Position numbers and translations under genes: made by a program
The notes under the pieces: model-generated
What the model was told of the DNA's origin: nothing
What the model saw: only the letters and a program-made list of their open reading frames with translations
Database searches by the model: none
Part shown: positions 54,645 to 64,000 of the stretch, piece after piece
Layout of the letters: each line of letters begins with the position of its first letter
Numbering within the stretch: the first letter of the stretch is position 1
Assembly: GCF_014856545.2 (NCBI RefSeq)
Contig: NZ_CP109811.1
Location: 4,771,562 to 4,835,561, forward strand
Reading direction: 5' to 3'
Length of the DNA: 64,000 nucleotides
Origin: Mesobacillus jeotgali
Lineage (GTDB): Bacteria > Bacillota > Bacilli > Bacillales > Cytobacillaceae

Positions 54645-55538
54645 TTATTTCTTTTTTGGTATGCGAATCGTGAATTGATAGAACTCTTCAAACTCTTCTT
54701 CTTCTGAATCGAGATTGATGCCGCTGTCGGAAACCATTGTCAGTGACTGGCGGATGGTATTGACGGCAATCCTCATATCCTTGCTGAATGCCTTCCGCTT
54801 TGGCTTTGGTTTCTCTTCATTCTGACTCAGCAGCTTTACGACGCGTTCCTCCGTTTGTTTGACATTGAGGGCTTTCTCAATGACCTCTGCCAATAGCTGC
54901 ACCTGCAGCTGAGGGTTTTTTAACGGGATTAACGAACGGGCATGACGTTCTGTAATCAGCTTATTCAAAAGCGCATCCTGCACTTCCTGCGGAAGCTTAA
55001 GCAATCGCAGCTTATTCGCAACAGTTGATTGACCTTTTCCCAGCCTTTGCGCCAAGGCTTCCTGGGTAAGGTTGTGAATTTCCAGTAATTTACCATAAGC
55101 CATTGCTTCTTCAATCGGTGACAGCTCCTCACGCTGGAGGTTCTCGATTAAAGCAACGGATGCCGTTTCGGAATCGGATAAGTTCTTAACAATTGCAGGA
55201 ACTTCCTCCCACTCAAGCTTTTTCATCGCTCGCCAGCGGCGTTCACCTGCGATGATTTCAAACCGATCCTGATCGAATTCCCGGACGACGATTGGCTGGA
55301 TTACTCCATGTATGTGAATGGTACGGGCCAATTCCTCAATTTTTTCATCATCAAATACAGTTCTTGGCTGGTATCTATTTGGAATAATATGGTCAATCGG
55401 AATTTTCTTTATTTCTTCATTTTCTATGTTGTCGATATCCTCAACCGTCTGTTCTTCCACTTGGTTCTGTTCTTCCATTTGATTCCGTTCTTTTTCCTTT
55501 TCCCCAAGGCCAAAAAAGCGCGAAAAAGAAGGCTTCAT
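54645..55538 (-). CDS. noc: Nucleoid occlusion protein Noc
   Basis: A 297-residue ParB-family paralogue. The N-terminal amphipathic membrane-targeting helix is [16 protein letters not shown]. The CTP-binding ParB domain ([19 protein letters not shown]) precedes the HTH ([22 protein letters not shown]), and it ends [11 protein letters not shown]. It prevents FtsZ ring assembly over the nucleoid. ATG 55538 follows AAAGGTGG. No Noc-binding site (ATTTCCCGGGAAAT) was found in the window. Confidence 0.95.
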   Translation of the reverse strand: MKPSFSRFFGLGEKEKERNQMEEQNQVEEQTVEDIDNIENEEIKKIPIDHIIPNRYQPRTVFDDEKIEELARTIHIHGVIQPIVVREFDQDRFEIIAGERRWRAMKKLEWEEVPAIVKNLSDSETASVALIENLQREELSPIEEAMAYGKLLEIHNLTQEALAQRLGKGQSTVANKLRLLKLPQEVQDALLNKLITERHARSLIPLKNPQLQVQLLAEVIEKALNVKQTEERVVKLLSQNEEKPKPKRKAFSKDMRIAVNTIRQSLTMVSDSGINLDSEEEEFEEFYQFTIRIPKKK

Positions 55539-55728
55539 CACCCTACACCACCTTTATGAACTCCCTATTACATATTCTCTATAAAAATGACAAGTTCCTG
55601 CCTATAGAATCTATTATAAACTAAATTCATTTTTCAAAATAGACCAAAGAGCATACGCGAACATGGCCGGTTTCATCAACCGTGCACCTCAGGTCTTTGA
55701 CTGGAGGTGCTGCGGATGATGGGTGCCT

Positions 55729-56445
55729 CTATTCAATCGGCGTTTTATTCGGAGTTCCCGGTTTTCTTGGGTACTTCTTAGGTGTTGCTTTTAGTTTGTT
55801 AATGATTAAAATATTCCGTTCGCTTTCTTCCACCGGCAAGGTGAATGAATGAGCGGATTCCAGCTTCCCGCCAAGGACAGCGATTGCTTTTTCGCCAACC
55901 TGCAGTTCCTCTCCTGCCTGGTTGCCCTTCATGGCGACGAATGTTCCGCCTACTTTCACCAGCGGGAGACAAAGCTCGCTTAAAACTGACATCCTTGCAA
56001 CTGCCCTTGCCATCACAACATCATATTTTTCACGATGAGAAGGATTTTGTCCGAATGTCTCGGCACGATCGTGAATGAAAGTCGTTCCTTCCAGTCCCAA
56101 TTCCTTCGAAAGCTGCTCCAGAAACGTAATTCGCTTATTCAGGGAATCAACAATCGTCACCTTGATTTCCGGGAAGGCAATTTTAATCGGGATACTTGGG
56201 AAACCGGCACCGGCACCAACATCACACAAATTGAGCGGCTTGTTAAAATCAAAATAAAATGCTGCGGAAACGGAATCATAGAAATGCTTCAAATACACAT
56301 CAGGCTTTTCTGTGATCGCAGTTAAATTCATTTTTTCATTCCACTCGACGAGCATTTGGTAATACTTTTCATATTGCTCCATTTGCTTCTGGGAAAGCTC
56401 AATTCCCTTTTCAGCGAGCAAAGCTTTAAATTGATCTGTATTCAT
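55729..56445 (-). CDS. rsmG: 16S rRNA (guanine527-N7)-methyltransferase RsmG
   Basis: A 238-residue SAM-dependent enzyme (GidB). SAM motif [18 protein letters not shown], and later [19 protein letters not shown]. Loss confers low-level streptomycin resistance in other bacteria. ATG 56445 has GAAAGGGTTGG upstream and gives the family length. Confidence 0.95.
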   Translation of the reverse strand: MNTDQFKALLAEKGIELSQKQMEQYEKYYQMLVEWNEKMNLTAITEKPDVYLKHFYDSVSAAFYFDFNKPLNLCDVGAGAGFPSIPIKIAFPEIKVTIVDSLNKRITFLEQLSKELGLEGTTFIHDRAETFGQNPSHREKYDVVMARAVARMSVLSELCLPLVKVGGTFVAMKGNQAGEELQVGEKAIAVLGGKLESAHSFTLPVEESERNILIINKLKATPKKYPRKPGTPNKTPIE

Positions 56446-56480
56446 AAGCCAACCCTTTCTGTCCTTGCTGGTGATTTCAT

Positions 56481-56547
56481 AAGAAAAGCGCAAGCGCCTT
56501 GGTCAGCCCTGACATCTCGAGGGGCTAGGAGCTGGAGCTAGACACTA
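56481..56547. repeat. Interspersed repeat family 1, short copy D
   Basis: GAAAAGCGCAAGCGCCTTGG...GGCTAGGAGCTGGAGCTAGACAC, between mnmG and rsmG. Only the two ends of the longer copy at 27359 are kept. Confidence 0.75.
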
Positions 56548-56592
56548 ATCTATGTGGCAAAATTATACTTTCTCCAATTAAAAAATTTTCGA

Positions 56593-58473
56593 TTAGATCC
56601 GTGCAATCCGCCCTTGTTCCAAATAGACAAGCAGAATAGAGATATCAGCAGGGTTCACACCTGAGATTCTCGATGCCTGTGCCAAAGTTAACGGACGTAC
56701 TTCTTTTAATTTTTGGCGGGCTTCTGTCGCCAATCCGGAAATTGCATCATAATCAATATTTTCTGGGATTTTCTTGTCTTCCATCTTTTTCAGCCTTTCA
56801 ACCTGCTGAAGAGATTTCTCGATATATCCCTCATATTTGATTTGAATTTCTGTCTGTTCTTCTGTTTCAAAATCAAGTTCGCCAGCTGCAGGAACAAGCT
56901 GCTTGATATGCTCATAAGAAACCTCAGGACGCTTCAATAGATCGGAGGCACGGATACCATCCTTCAGCTCACTGCCGCCAAGTGAACGGATCAGTTCCTG
57001 AACCTCGGCTGTCGGTTTGATGATGATCGATTGCAGGCGTTGTTTCTCTGCTTCAATACCTTCTTTTTTCGCTAAAAACTTCTGATAGCGTTCTCCGGTA
57101 ATCAAGCCAATTTCGTAGCCCTTTTCAGTCAAGCGAAGATCTGCATTGTCATGACGCAGAAGCAGGCGGTATTCGGCTCTAGATGTCAATAGACGGTACG
57201 GTTCATTCGTTCCCTTTGTCACGAGATCATCGATCAGTACACCGATATACGCATCGGCGCGGCTCAAGATGACTTCCTCTTTTTCCAACGCTCTTCTGCC
57301 GGCATTGATCCCAGCCATGATTCCCTGGCCGGCAGCCTCTTCATAGCCAGAAGTACCGTTGATTTGTCCTGCAGTATAGAGATTTTTAACCAATTTCGTT
57401 TCCAGTGTTGGCCACAGCTGCGTCGGCACGACAGCATCATACTCAATCGCATAGCCGGCACGCATCATTTGTACTTTCTCCAGGCCAGGAATGGTCTGAA
57501 GGATTTTATGCTGGACTTCTTCAGGCAAGCTGGTTGATAGTCCCTGCACATACACTTCCTGAGTGTTCCTGCCTTCCGGCTCAAGGAAAATCTGGTGGCG
57601 CGGCTTGTCATTGAAGCGGACGACCTTATCCTCGATGGATGGGCAGTAGCGCGGGCCAGTACCCTTGATCATTCCGGAATACATTGGCGAGCGGTGCAGA
57701 TTGTCATCAATCAGCTGGTGTGTGCGCTCATTCGTATATGTCAGCCAGCAAGGAAGCTGGTCTGTGATGTATTTTGTCGTTTCATAAGAAAATGCACGGT
57801 GGACATCGTCACCAGGCTGAATTTCTGTTTTTGTATAATCAATACTGTCGCTGTGCACACGTGGCGGCGTTCCCGTTTTAAAACGGACCAGGTCAAAGCC
57901 AAGCTCCTCGAGATGTTCCGAAAGCTTGATTGACGGCTGCTGGTTGTTTGGGCCGCTTGAATATTTTAATTCGCCGAGGATGATTTCCCCGCGCATATAC
58001 GTGCCAGTCGTGATGACGACTGTTTTCGCGCGATAAATGGCTCCAGTCTGCGTAATGACCCCTTTACATTCTCCATCCTCTACGATCAGGCGCTCAACCA
58101 TGCCCTGTACCAATGTAAGGTTCTTTTCATTTTCCAGCGTCTTTTTCATTTCATTTTGATAATCGAATTTATCAGCCTGGGCCCTCAACGCACGTACTGC
58201 AGGTCCCTTTCCTGTATTCAGCATCCTCATCTGGATGTATGTTTTATCAATATTGCGGCCCATTTCGCCGCCCAATGCGTCAATCTCCCGTACAACAATA
58301 CCCTTTGCAGGTCCGCCGATTGACGGGTTGCACGGCATGAACGCAATCATATCAAGATTGATGGTAATCATCGCGGTTTTCGCACCCATGCGTGCTGGCG
58401 CAAGGGCCGCCTCAACGCCCGCATGGCCGGCACCAACTACAACCACATCAAAATTTCCGGCTTCATAACCCAT
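56593..58473 (-). CDS. mnmG: tRNA uridine-5-carboxymethylaminomethyl modification enzyme MnmG
   Basis: A 626-residue FAD protein (GidA). The N-terminal FAD motif [14 protein letters not shown] is followed by [13 protein letters not shown] and the second signature [20 protein letters not shown]. With MnmE it installs cmnm5 at wobble U34 of several tRNAs. mnmE lies 110 bp upstream. Confidence 0.96.
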   Translation of the reverse strand: MGYEAGNFDVVVVGAGHAGVEAALAPARMGAKTAMITINLDMIAFMPCNPSIGGPAKGIVVREIDALGGEMGRNIDKTYIQMRMLNTGKGPAVRALRAQADKFDYQNEMKKTLENEKNLTLVQGMVERLIVEDGECKGVITQTGAIYRAKTVVITTGTYMRGEIILGELKYSSGPNNQQPSIKLSEHLEELGFDLVRFKTGTPPRVHSDSIDYTKTEIQPGDDVHRAFSYETTKYITDQLPCWLTYTNERTHQLIDDNLHRSPMYSGMIKGTGPRYCPSIEDKVVRFNDKPRHQIFLEPEGRNTQEVYVQGLSTSLPEEVQHKILQTIPGLEKVQMMRAGYAIEYDAVVPTQLWPTLETKLVKNLYTAGQINGTSGYEEAAGQGIMAGINAGRRALEKEEVILSRADAYIGVLIDDLVTKGTNEPYRLLTSRAEYRLLLRHDNADLRLTEKGYEIGLITGERYQKFLAKKEGIEAEKQRLQSIIIKPTAEVQELIRSLGGSELKDGIRASDLLKRPEVSYEHIKQLVPAAGELDFETEEQTEIQIKYEGYIEKSLQQVERLKKMEDKKIPENIDYDAISGLATEARQKLKEVRPLTLAQASRISGVNPADISILLVYLEQGRIARI

Positions 58474-58583
58474 CCTGCTGCCTCCTTTTATGCTCCATTC
58501 AAATACCTTTATAGTCCAAAAGCGCTACACCAAATAAATCTAGTAGCAAGAGATAATGTTTTATGAAAATAGTTTCTTTTCTA

Positions 58584-59969
58584 TTACTTCCCTAAACAGA
58601 ACTGGGAGAATAACTGGTCAATCAAGCTTTCATGGACACTTTCTCCAATGATTTCGCCAAGCAGCTCCCAGGAACGAGTCAGATCGATCTGAACGATATC
58701 GATTGGAGTTCCCATTTCGACACCCGAGATTGCTTCTTCTATTGAATGGACAGCCTGATTCAGGAGTGCAATATGGCGGCTGTTCGAAACATACGTCATG
58801 TCTCCCGATTCAATCGCACCTGAGAAGAACAAGCTGGATATCGCTTCTTCAAGCTCATCCACTCCCTTGTCCTCCAGCAATGAAGTTGTTACAAGGGAAT
58901 ACTGATTCGCAAGCTCCTTCACCTGGTCCATATCGATTTTTTGCGGCAGGTCGGTCTTGTTGACGATGACAATCACGTCCATCCCCTCAACCGCTTTGAA
59001 AATGTTCCGATCCTCTTCCGAAAGCTCATCCGAATAGTTCAGAACGAGCAAGATTAAATCCGCTTCCTTCAATACCTGGCGAGAGCGTTCGACGCCGATT
59101 CGTTCAACGATATCCTCAGTTTCACGGATTCCCGCTGTATCAAGGAGTCGTAAAGGAACACCGCGGACATTCACATATTCTTCGATGACATCGCGTGTGG
59201 TCCCTGGTATATCAGTAACAATCGCTTTGTTTTCATGCACAAGGCTGTTAAGCAGCGAAGATTTCCCTACATTCGGGCGGCCAACTATGACCGTGGACAA
59301 TCCTTCACGGAGGATTTTTCCCTGCTGTGATGTTTGCAGAAGCTTTTCAAGCTCCCCTTTTACATACTTCGCCTTCTCCAAAAGCATATTATGCGTCATT
59401 TCTTCAACATCGTCATACTCCGGATAATCAATGTTCACTTCGACATGCGCAAGAACTTCTAAGATTTCCTGGCGCAGCTTCTGGATCAGCCTAGATAGGC
59501 GTCCTTCCATCTGGCCAAGCGCCAGGTTCATCGCACGGTCTGTTTTCGCTCTGATCAAGTCGATGACTGCCTCAGCCTGGGAAAGGTCGATCCGTCCATT
59601 TAAAAAAGCCCGTTTTGTAAATTCCCCCGGCTCCGCCAGTCTCGCTCCCTGATTCAGAACAAGCTGGAGCACACGGTTTACAGAAACAAGACCCCCATGG
59701 CAGTTGATTTCGACTACATCCTCTTTCGTGAACGTTTTCGGCCCTCTCATTACAGAGACCATTACTTCTTCCGCGACTTGTCCAGTTTTCGGATCAATCA
59801 GATGGCCGTAATGTATTGTATGCGAGGCCGCCTCACTCAGCTTCTTGCTGCCAACCCCTTTGAACAGACGATCTGCAATTTCAAAAGCCTGATCACCGCT
59901 TAAACGGACAATCGCAATCGCACCCTCACCCATCGGCGTAGAAATCGCCGCAATCGTATCAAATTCCAT
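58584..59969 (-). CDS. mnmE: tRNA modification GTPase MnmE
   Basis: A 461-residue GTPase (TrmE/ThdF). An N-terminal folate-binding domain ([22 protein letters not shown]), a helical domain, and an inserted G domain ([28 protein letters not shown]). It ends with the catalytic FCLGK. Partner of MnmG. ATG 59969 follows GGGGTGAG. Confidence 0.96.
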   Translation of the reverse strand: MEFDTIAAISTPMGEGAIAIVRLSGDQAFEIADRLFKGVGSKKLSEAASHTIHYGHLIDPKTGQVAEEVMVSVMRGPKTFTKEDVVEINCHGGLVSVNRVLQLVLNQGARLAEPGEFTKRAFLNGRIDLSQAEAVIDLIRAKTDRAMNLALGQMEGRLSRLIQKLRQEILEVLAHVEVNIDYPEYDDVEEMTHNMLLEKAKYVKGELEKLLQTSQQGKILREGLSTVIVGRPNVGKSSLLNSLVHENKAIVTDIPGTTRDVIEEYVNVRGVPLRLLDTAGIRETEDIVERIGVERSRQVLKEADLILLVLNYSDELSEEDRNIFKAVEGMDVIVIVNKTDLPQKIDMDQVKELANQYSLVTTSLLEDKGVDELEEAISSLFFSGAIESGDMTYVSNSRHIALLNQAVHSIEEAISGVEMGTPIDIVQIDLTRSWELLGEIIGESVHESLIDQLFSQFCLGK

Positions 59970-60094
59970 TTGCTCACCCCGCTTTTCCATAAAAATTATT
60001 TATATCAAAAAAGATTAAAGTTTGTTTTCTACAAATTACTAGAATACCACATCACTTTAGCGAAAAAAAGAAAGGAATACTTTCAACTCTGAAT

Positions 60095-60201
60095 TTATCC
60101 ACAACTCATTAAATAAACTTATTTAATTTTAACTTATCCACATGTGAATAACAATAAAACCAAATGAGGAAATAAATGATTTTTATTTATGTTGTGGAAA
60201 A
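60095..60201. promoter_or_regulatory. DnaA-box-like sites between mnmE and jag
   Basis: Two perfect TTATCCACA boxes (60095-60103 and 60134-60142), and on the other strand TTTTCCACA at 60193-60201. They lie about 3.3 kb from the rpmH-dnaA origin region. Confidence 0.5.
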
Positions 60202-60408
60202 ATCGATTTGGTTTAGTTAGATGGAGGAAGGATTGGCGAATGGGAATTGTCTGAACAGAAGAATTGGAGTTGAATTTTGATTTTAATTTACAGCGTACTA
60301 ATGAATGCAAAATGGACTTCTATGGAGTTGGAAGTTTGTACTGATGACAAAAAGTGATAGTTGGTAATCAAGTTTTTAAATTGGAAAAAATCCATGATAA
60401 TTTCCAGT

Positions 60409-60520
60409 TCGCCAATAAAAACGAATTATCGCCAATAAACTAGTCATTTTCGCCAATATAATTCATTTTTCGCCAATAAATCTTGATTATCGCCAATAAA
60501 ATTGTGAAAACCGCCAATAA
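60409..60520 (+). repeat. Six-copy TCGCCAATAAA array phased at 20-21 bp
   Basis: TCGCCAATAAA or a one-base variant starts at 60409, 60429, 60450, 60470, 60490 and 60511. Spacing is 20, 21, 20, 20, 21 bp, two helical turns. The inter-repeat bases differ, so this is an array of discrete sites rather than a simple satellite. No coding. Confidence 0.9.
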
Positions 60521-60645
60521 GTTTATTTATTGAACAAATAAAATTGCTGCGGGTACTGAAAATAGTTAAATTCCGCTCTTCTGAAGCGTTTATGCAGTTC
60601 ACCCAACTCAAAATGCGCCATATTCTTTAAAAGTAGCGCGCAAAA

Positions 60646-60678
60646 AACCCCGAACCAGCGCTGGTTCGGGGTTTTTCA
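60646..60678 (-). terminator. Terminator of the rpmH-rnpA-yidC-jag unit
   Basis: AACCCCGAACCAGCGCTGGTTCGGGGTTTTTT on the minus strand; nearly perfect palindrome (arms CCCCGAACCAGC/GCTGGTTCGGGG). Confidence 0.9.
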
Positions 60679-60685
60679 CTCATTA

Positions 60686-61306
60686 TTACTTCGAAGGCGC
60701 GATCACAATATGTCTATGTGGTTCAGTGCCATCGGAATAGGTTTTGATTTTCTTATTAGACATCAATGCAGTATGAATCACTTTGCGTTCATACGAAGGC
60801 ATAGGTTCGAGTGCAACGGTCTGTCCGGTTCTGACTGCTTTTTGCGCTAGGCGTTCGGCCAATTGTACGAGTGTATCATTCCTGCGCTGGCGATAGTCCT
60901 CCGCATCAAGCAAGACAGTAGCATACTGTTCAGAGTAACGGTTCATCACAAGCTGGGTCAAAAATTGCAGGGAATTCAGTGTTTGTCCTCTTTTTCCGAT
61001 CAGCAAAGCGATCTTCTCGCCTGACATCGTAAAGAGTACTGTTTTCCCTTCCTTCTTCACATCAACTTCAATTGGAGCTCCCATTTGCAAGCCAACCGAT
61101 TTCAAATAATTTACGGCTTCTTCAACAGCATCAATTTTCACTGTCACCTTGACGACAGCCGGGCGTGTGCCGAAAAGTCCGAAAATCCCCTTTTTGCCTT
61201 CATCAATTACATCAATTTCTGTGCGGTCTTTGGTAGTCTTTAATTGAGCTAAAGCGGATTCTACTGCTTCGTCGACATTTTGTCCTGTAGCAGTTACCTG
61301 TTTCAC
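60686..61306 (-). CDS. jag: RNA-binding protein Jag/KhpB
   Basis: A 206-residue protein: Jag-N domain ([18 protein letters not shown]), KH domain with [13 protein letters not shown], and a C-terminal R3H domain ([13 protein letters not shown]...[10 protein letters not shown]). RNA chaperone linked to cell elongation and sporulation (SpoIIIJ-associated). Overlaps yidC by 4 nt. Confidence 0.95.
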   Translation of the reverse strand: MKQVTATGQNVDEAVESALAQLKTTKDRTEIDVIDEGKKGIFGLFGTRPAVVKVTVKIDAVEEAVNYLKSVGLQMGAPIEVDVKKEGKTVLFTMSGEKIALLIGKRGQTLNSLQFLTQLVMNRYSEQYATVLLDAEDYRQRRNDTLVQLAERLAQKAVRTGQTVALEPMPSYERKVIHTALMSNKKIKTYSDGTEPHRHIVIAPSK

Positions 61307-62076
61307 TTTTTTGCTCCTCCCGCATTGCCGGCAGCAGTTGCCTTAAGATCCGGCCCTTTAATAAAGTAAGTTTGAACAATCATGAATAAGTTACCGACTA
61401 CCCAGTACAATGAAAGTGCCGCTGGGAAGTTGATCGCGAATACAATGATCATGATTGGCATCAGCCATAACATCATCGCCATCTGCGGATTTGCTTCCTG
61501 GCCAGCCATCATCATTTTTTGCTGGATGAACGTTGTAGCACCTGCGACTAACGGCAGGATATAATATGGATCCGGTGAACCAAGGTCGAACCAGAGGAAG
61601 TTATGCTCGGCAATTTCCCTTGTCCTTGAGATCGCATGGTAGAAACCAATCAGGATCGGCATCTGGACGATCAGCGGGAAACAGCCAGCAAGCGGATTGA
61701 CACCATGCTTCTGGAAAAGCGCCATCGTTTCCTGCTGCAGCTTTTGCTGAGTTTTCTGGTCCTTCGAGCTGTATTTTTCCTTAAGCTTCTGCATTTCCGG
61801 CTGTAAAGCCTGCATTGCCTTCGAGCTCTTTGTCTGTTTGATCATAAGCGGCAGAATCGCAAAACGGATGATCAAAGTAACAGCGATAATCGATAATCCG
61901 AAGCTGCCCCAGAGCCATTCAGCCATCTTGACGATTAACAAGGACAATGGATAAACAATGTATTCATTCCAAAAACCCTTGCTTTCCTCAGTGATTGGCT
62001 GGTCATACTCCATACAGCCTGTCAGCACGGTCATCACTAAAAGCAAGCCCATTATCAATAATATTCTTTTTTTCAA
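61303..62076 (-). CDS. yidC: Membrane protein insertase YidC1/SpoIIIJ
   Basis: A 257-residue lipoprotein insertase (OxaA1). A lipobox LTGC gives C21 after cleavage. Five transmembrane segments follow, with the hydrophilic-groove arginine likely in the [16 protein letters not shown] helix. The C-terminal tail is Lys-rich. In B. subtilis it also activates sigma-G in the forespore. Followed by jag with a 4-nt overlap. Confidence 0.95.
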   Translation of the reverse strand: MKKRILLIMGLLLVMTVLTGCMEYDQPITEESKGFWNEYIVYPLSLLIVKMAEWLWGSFGLSIIAVTLIIRFAILPLMIKQTKSSKAMQALQPEMQKLKEKYSSKDQKTQQKLQQETMALFQKHGVNPLAGCFPLIVQMPILIGFYHAISRTREIAEHNFLWFDLGSPDPYYILPLVAGATTFIQQKMMMAGQEANPQMAMMLWLMPIMIIVFAINFPAALSLYWVVGNLFMIVQTYFIKGPDLKATAAGNAGGAKK

Positions 62077-62238
62077 GCTTCATTTCCTCCTAACTTCCCG
62101 GTACGTTCATTTATTTTCAATAGTTTGTCCCAAAATTTATGTACATTTAGCTTTGCCAGCACAATGCAATCAAGAGTATTTTAACATCTTTTATAGGGAA
62201 GCGCTTTTAAAAAATGCAATTCGGCAAATATTTTTGCC

Positions 62239-62601
62239 TCACCCATTATCTCCAGGTTTCGGCTTCTTCAAAACCTTTCCGACCTTCAATACATGCTCCA
62301 GGCTTTTCTTCACTTCATGCATGTCCATTTCAGCAGTTGGCTTTCGGGCGATGATGATGTAATCATTCCCGGTTTGGACGCGGTCCTGGAATTCATGGAA
62401 AGATTGCCTGATATATCGCTTGATTTGGTTGCGCATGACGGCATTTCCGATTTTTTTGCTGACTGACAGCCCGATGCGGAAATTCTCCTGGTCTGTTTTC
62501 TTTAAGATATAGACTACGAATTGCCGGTTCGCAACAGACCTACCCTTTTTAAAAGCCTCTTGAAATTCTTTATTTTTTTTTACTCTGAAGTCTTTTTTCA
62601 T
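62239..62601 (-). CDS. rnpA: Ribonuclease P protein component
   Basis: A 120-residue basic protein that joins the RNase P RNA to mature tRNA 5' ends. It begins [19 protein letters not shown] and carries [21 protein letters not shown]. The usual RNR motif is RNQ here, a conservative-looking departure. Upstream is rpmH. Confidence 0.94.
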   Translation of the reverse strand: MKKDFRVKKNKEFQEAFKKGRSVANRQFVVYILKKTDQENFRIGLSVSKKIGNAVMRNQIKRYIRQSFHEFQDRVQTGNDYIIIARKPTAEMDMHEVKKSLEHVLKVGKVLKKPKPGDNG

Positions 62602-62753
62602 CTATAACACCTTCAATTCTCTATGGATCCGTTTTTTAGGGATCTTTTAAAAATGGCTCCACCGGGATTCATTTTATACAGTATTTCCAAAAACAAATCC
62701 CATAAAGCCCATTCGCCAGTAATTCCAGCTCCCAAAATAGTATTGCCCAAAGA

Positions 62754-62784
62754 GAAAAAAGACCACTGACATTTCAGTGGCCTA
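62754..62784 (-). terminator. rpmH attenuator/terminator
   Basis: AGGCCACTGAAATGTCAGTGGTCTTTTTTC on the minus strand directly after the rpmH stop (CCACTGA/TCAGTGG stem). Probably partial, because rnpA lies downstream. Confidence 0.8.
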
Positions 62785-62916
62785 AGCTGATAATACTTTT
62801 CTTCCTTTGCGACGACGGCGAGCAAGAACCTTACGGCCATTTGCACTGCTCATGCGGGCACGGAATCCGTGAACTTTGCTGTGTTTACGTTTATTTGGTT
62901 GATAAGTGCGTTTCAT
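62782..62916 (-). CDS. rpmH: Ribosomal protein L34
   Basis: A 44-residue protein, [18 protein letters not shown]...[11 protein letters not shown], one of the most conserved markers of the oriC region. GGGAGGTGTAACATAT precedes the ATG. Divergent from dnaA across the origin. Confidence 0.97.
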   Translation of the reverse strand: MKRTYQPNKRKHSKVHGFRARMSSANGRKVLARRRRKGRKVLSA

Positions 62917-63090
62917 ATATGTTACACCTCCCTGAGGAATAGCTGTTACAGACAGTCTTTGTAATTATAAAGAGGTGCAGCGTATATTGTCAAGTGCCTA
63001 TTAGGAAATCGGCGGCATTGGCAAAATTTAAGTTCCTTAAAGTCCATGATTTAATTCGTTCTCTTAAAAAGATCTCGGCTTGGTAAGTTT

Positions 63091-63346
63091 GGCTGTTGAT
63101 TTCCGTTCCAGGCGCTTCGCTTTCCGCGGGGAAGAATTAAGAAAAAGCCCAACTGCCGGCTTTTTCAAAGATCAAATTCTTCCTTGGAGTCCGGGAGCCT
63201 CCTCGGCGTTAACACGCCTGCGGGGTCTCCCGATGACTTGCTCATCCCGCAGGACTTTGAATTAGCTTCCTCGAACATGCCCACGCACGATGGAAATGCG
63301 TTAGCATTTTCGGAGGAGTCTTCGCGCCTTCCACTCCAATCAACCG
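63091..63346. repeat. Interspersed repeat family 2, copy 3 with a hairpin insertion
   Basis: Same body as the copies at 45745 and 54373, but 63131-63182 holds an extra hairpin, GAAGAATT-aag-AAAAAGCC...GGCTTTTT...AATTCTTC. Outer arms GTAAGTTT (63083) and AAACTTAC (63354) are inverted. Confidence 0.85.
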
Positions 63347-63514
63347 GTTTTCAAAACTTACTATACTTACTATTGTATAAAGACATTTTATTCAGCAGTA
63401 CGGATCATAAGAATTTTTGCACTGACATCAAAACCATTAAAGAAGAATATTTTCCGTCCGCAAAATAAATATTAATCCCAAAAATCATCCGCTTTTTTTC
63501 TCTTTCCAGCGGCC

Positions 63515-63777
63515 TGTGGACAAAAATCGACACGTTTTTTATTATCCACAACCCCTTCTGACAGCTTTTACACAATTCAAGTGCCTGTGGACAATTAATC
63601 TCCACAGTGATAGTGTATTGTGGATAATGTATTAAAAAGCGTTGCGCCATGCTAGATTATCTGATATTATATTTGTGTTTTCACTCTTAATAATTCGATA
63701 ACGAAAATATACTTATCCACAAATTGTGGATAAGCTGTGGATAGGTTATTCAGGCCTGTTGTAAAACTTTGTCCACA
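63515..63777. other. oriC: oriC, rpmH-dnaA portion with DnaA boxes
   Basis: DnaA boxes: TGTGGACAA 63515, TTATCCACA 63542, TGTGGACAA 63586, TGTGGATAA 63619, TTATCCACA 63713, TGTGGATAA 63725, TGTGGATAG 63736 and TTGTCCACA 63769. AT-rich DNA follows. This matches the incA/incB part of the bipartite Bacillus origin; the part after dnaA lies outside the window. Confidence 0.93.
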
Positions 63778-63997
63778 GAAAGTGGATATTGTCGAAAAGC
63801 TTCATTTCTTCCTTATTATATATTTTTCCACATTAATAGTTTTGTATATTTATTAATTCAGGGGTTGTACAGCATGTATAACCTTTGATTTTGTGCTTTT
63901 CTAGCATGGATACAAAAGATGAAATATGAAACTGTGAGTGCAAAAAGCAGCCAGATATAGAGAAAAATGCGTAAAACGACTAGAAAAGGAGGGATAA

Positions 63998-64000
63998 TTG
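63998..64000 (+). CDS. dnaA: dnaA start codon (gene continues beyond the window)
   Basis: The final TTG is preceded by AAAGGAGGGATAA, an excellent ribosome binding site. dnaA starts with TTG in B. subtilis and lies here relative to rpmH and the DnaA boxes. Only the start codon is in the window. Confidence 0.75.

Overview
The window comes from the origin-proximal left arm of a low-GC, spore-forming Bacillaceae chromosome. Protein sequences look like a Mesobacillus/Bacillus-type species; the genus is an inference. Evidence is the canonical order running leftwards from oriC on the minus strand: rpmH, rnpA, spoIIIJ/yidC, jag, mnmE, mnmG, rsmG, noc, soj, spo0J, then yyaC, mscS, ychF, rpsF-ssb-rpsR, yybS, gdpP, rplI, dnaB (B. 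subtilis dnaC), purA, tRNAs, walRKHIJ, htrC and rlmH. The window ends on a TTG preceded by a strong ribosome binding site, which is almost certainly the dnaA start codon.

Layout. 1-8249: ahpCF with a PerR-type operator; a complete 3.28-kb four-gene transposon (2253-5528) inserted in the loop of the ahpF terminator with a 6-bp target duplication; an exact 5 x 52-bp tandem repeat; mqo; and a GNAT acetyltransferase. 8250-26564: an AT-rich accessory island abutting the 3' end of rlmH. It is flanked by imperfect direct repeats that include the last codons of rlmH and by 12-bp inverted repeats. It encodes a CcrB-like large serine recombinase, an SF3/P4-type helicase and a small excisionase-like protein. 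This is the architecture and the same integration codons as staphylococcal SCC elements, here in a Bacillaceae genome. 26540-37164: rlmH, yyzF, a DnaA-box cluster, htrC, the wal operon, an M23 peptidase with an upstream WalR-type box, and tRNA-Phe/Glu/Lys. 37165-62916: purA to rpmH core. 62917-64000: a repeat element and the upstream (rpmH-dnaA) part of oriC.

Cargo of the SCC-like island. A five-gene overlapping operon (15403 to 10257) encodes a small beta-rich protein, a PLD-nuclease/DEAD helicase fusion, a small acidic protein, a DndD/Rad50-like zinc-hook ATPase and a small DndE-like protein. It is divergent from an amino-methyltransferase whose reading frame is broken by one base at an A9 tract. 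An XRE/ImmA/PIN trio lies beside it. On the rlmH side are a PLD nuclease with a possible EVE/PUA-like C-terminus and a divergent unknown gene. I read this as an anti-phage/modification module on a site-specific cassette; function is inference.

Three probable single-base frameshifts occur (transposon zinc protein, methyltransferase, spo0J), two of them in A8/A9 runs. They may be biological slippage/phase variation or assembly errors. Other structure worth attention: two perfect parS sites (spo0J and walK), two DnaA-box clusters outside oriC, a six-copy CGCCAATAAA array phased at 20-21 bp, tRNA-Phe fragments in the tRNA spacer, and two families of interspersed non-coding repeats.
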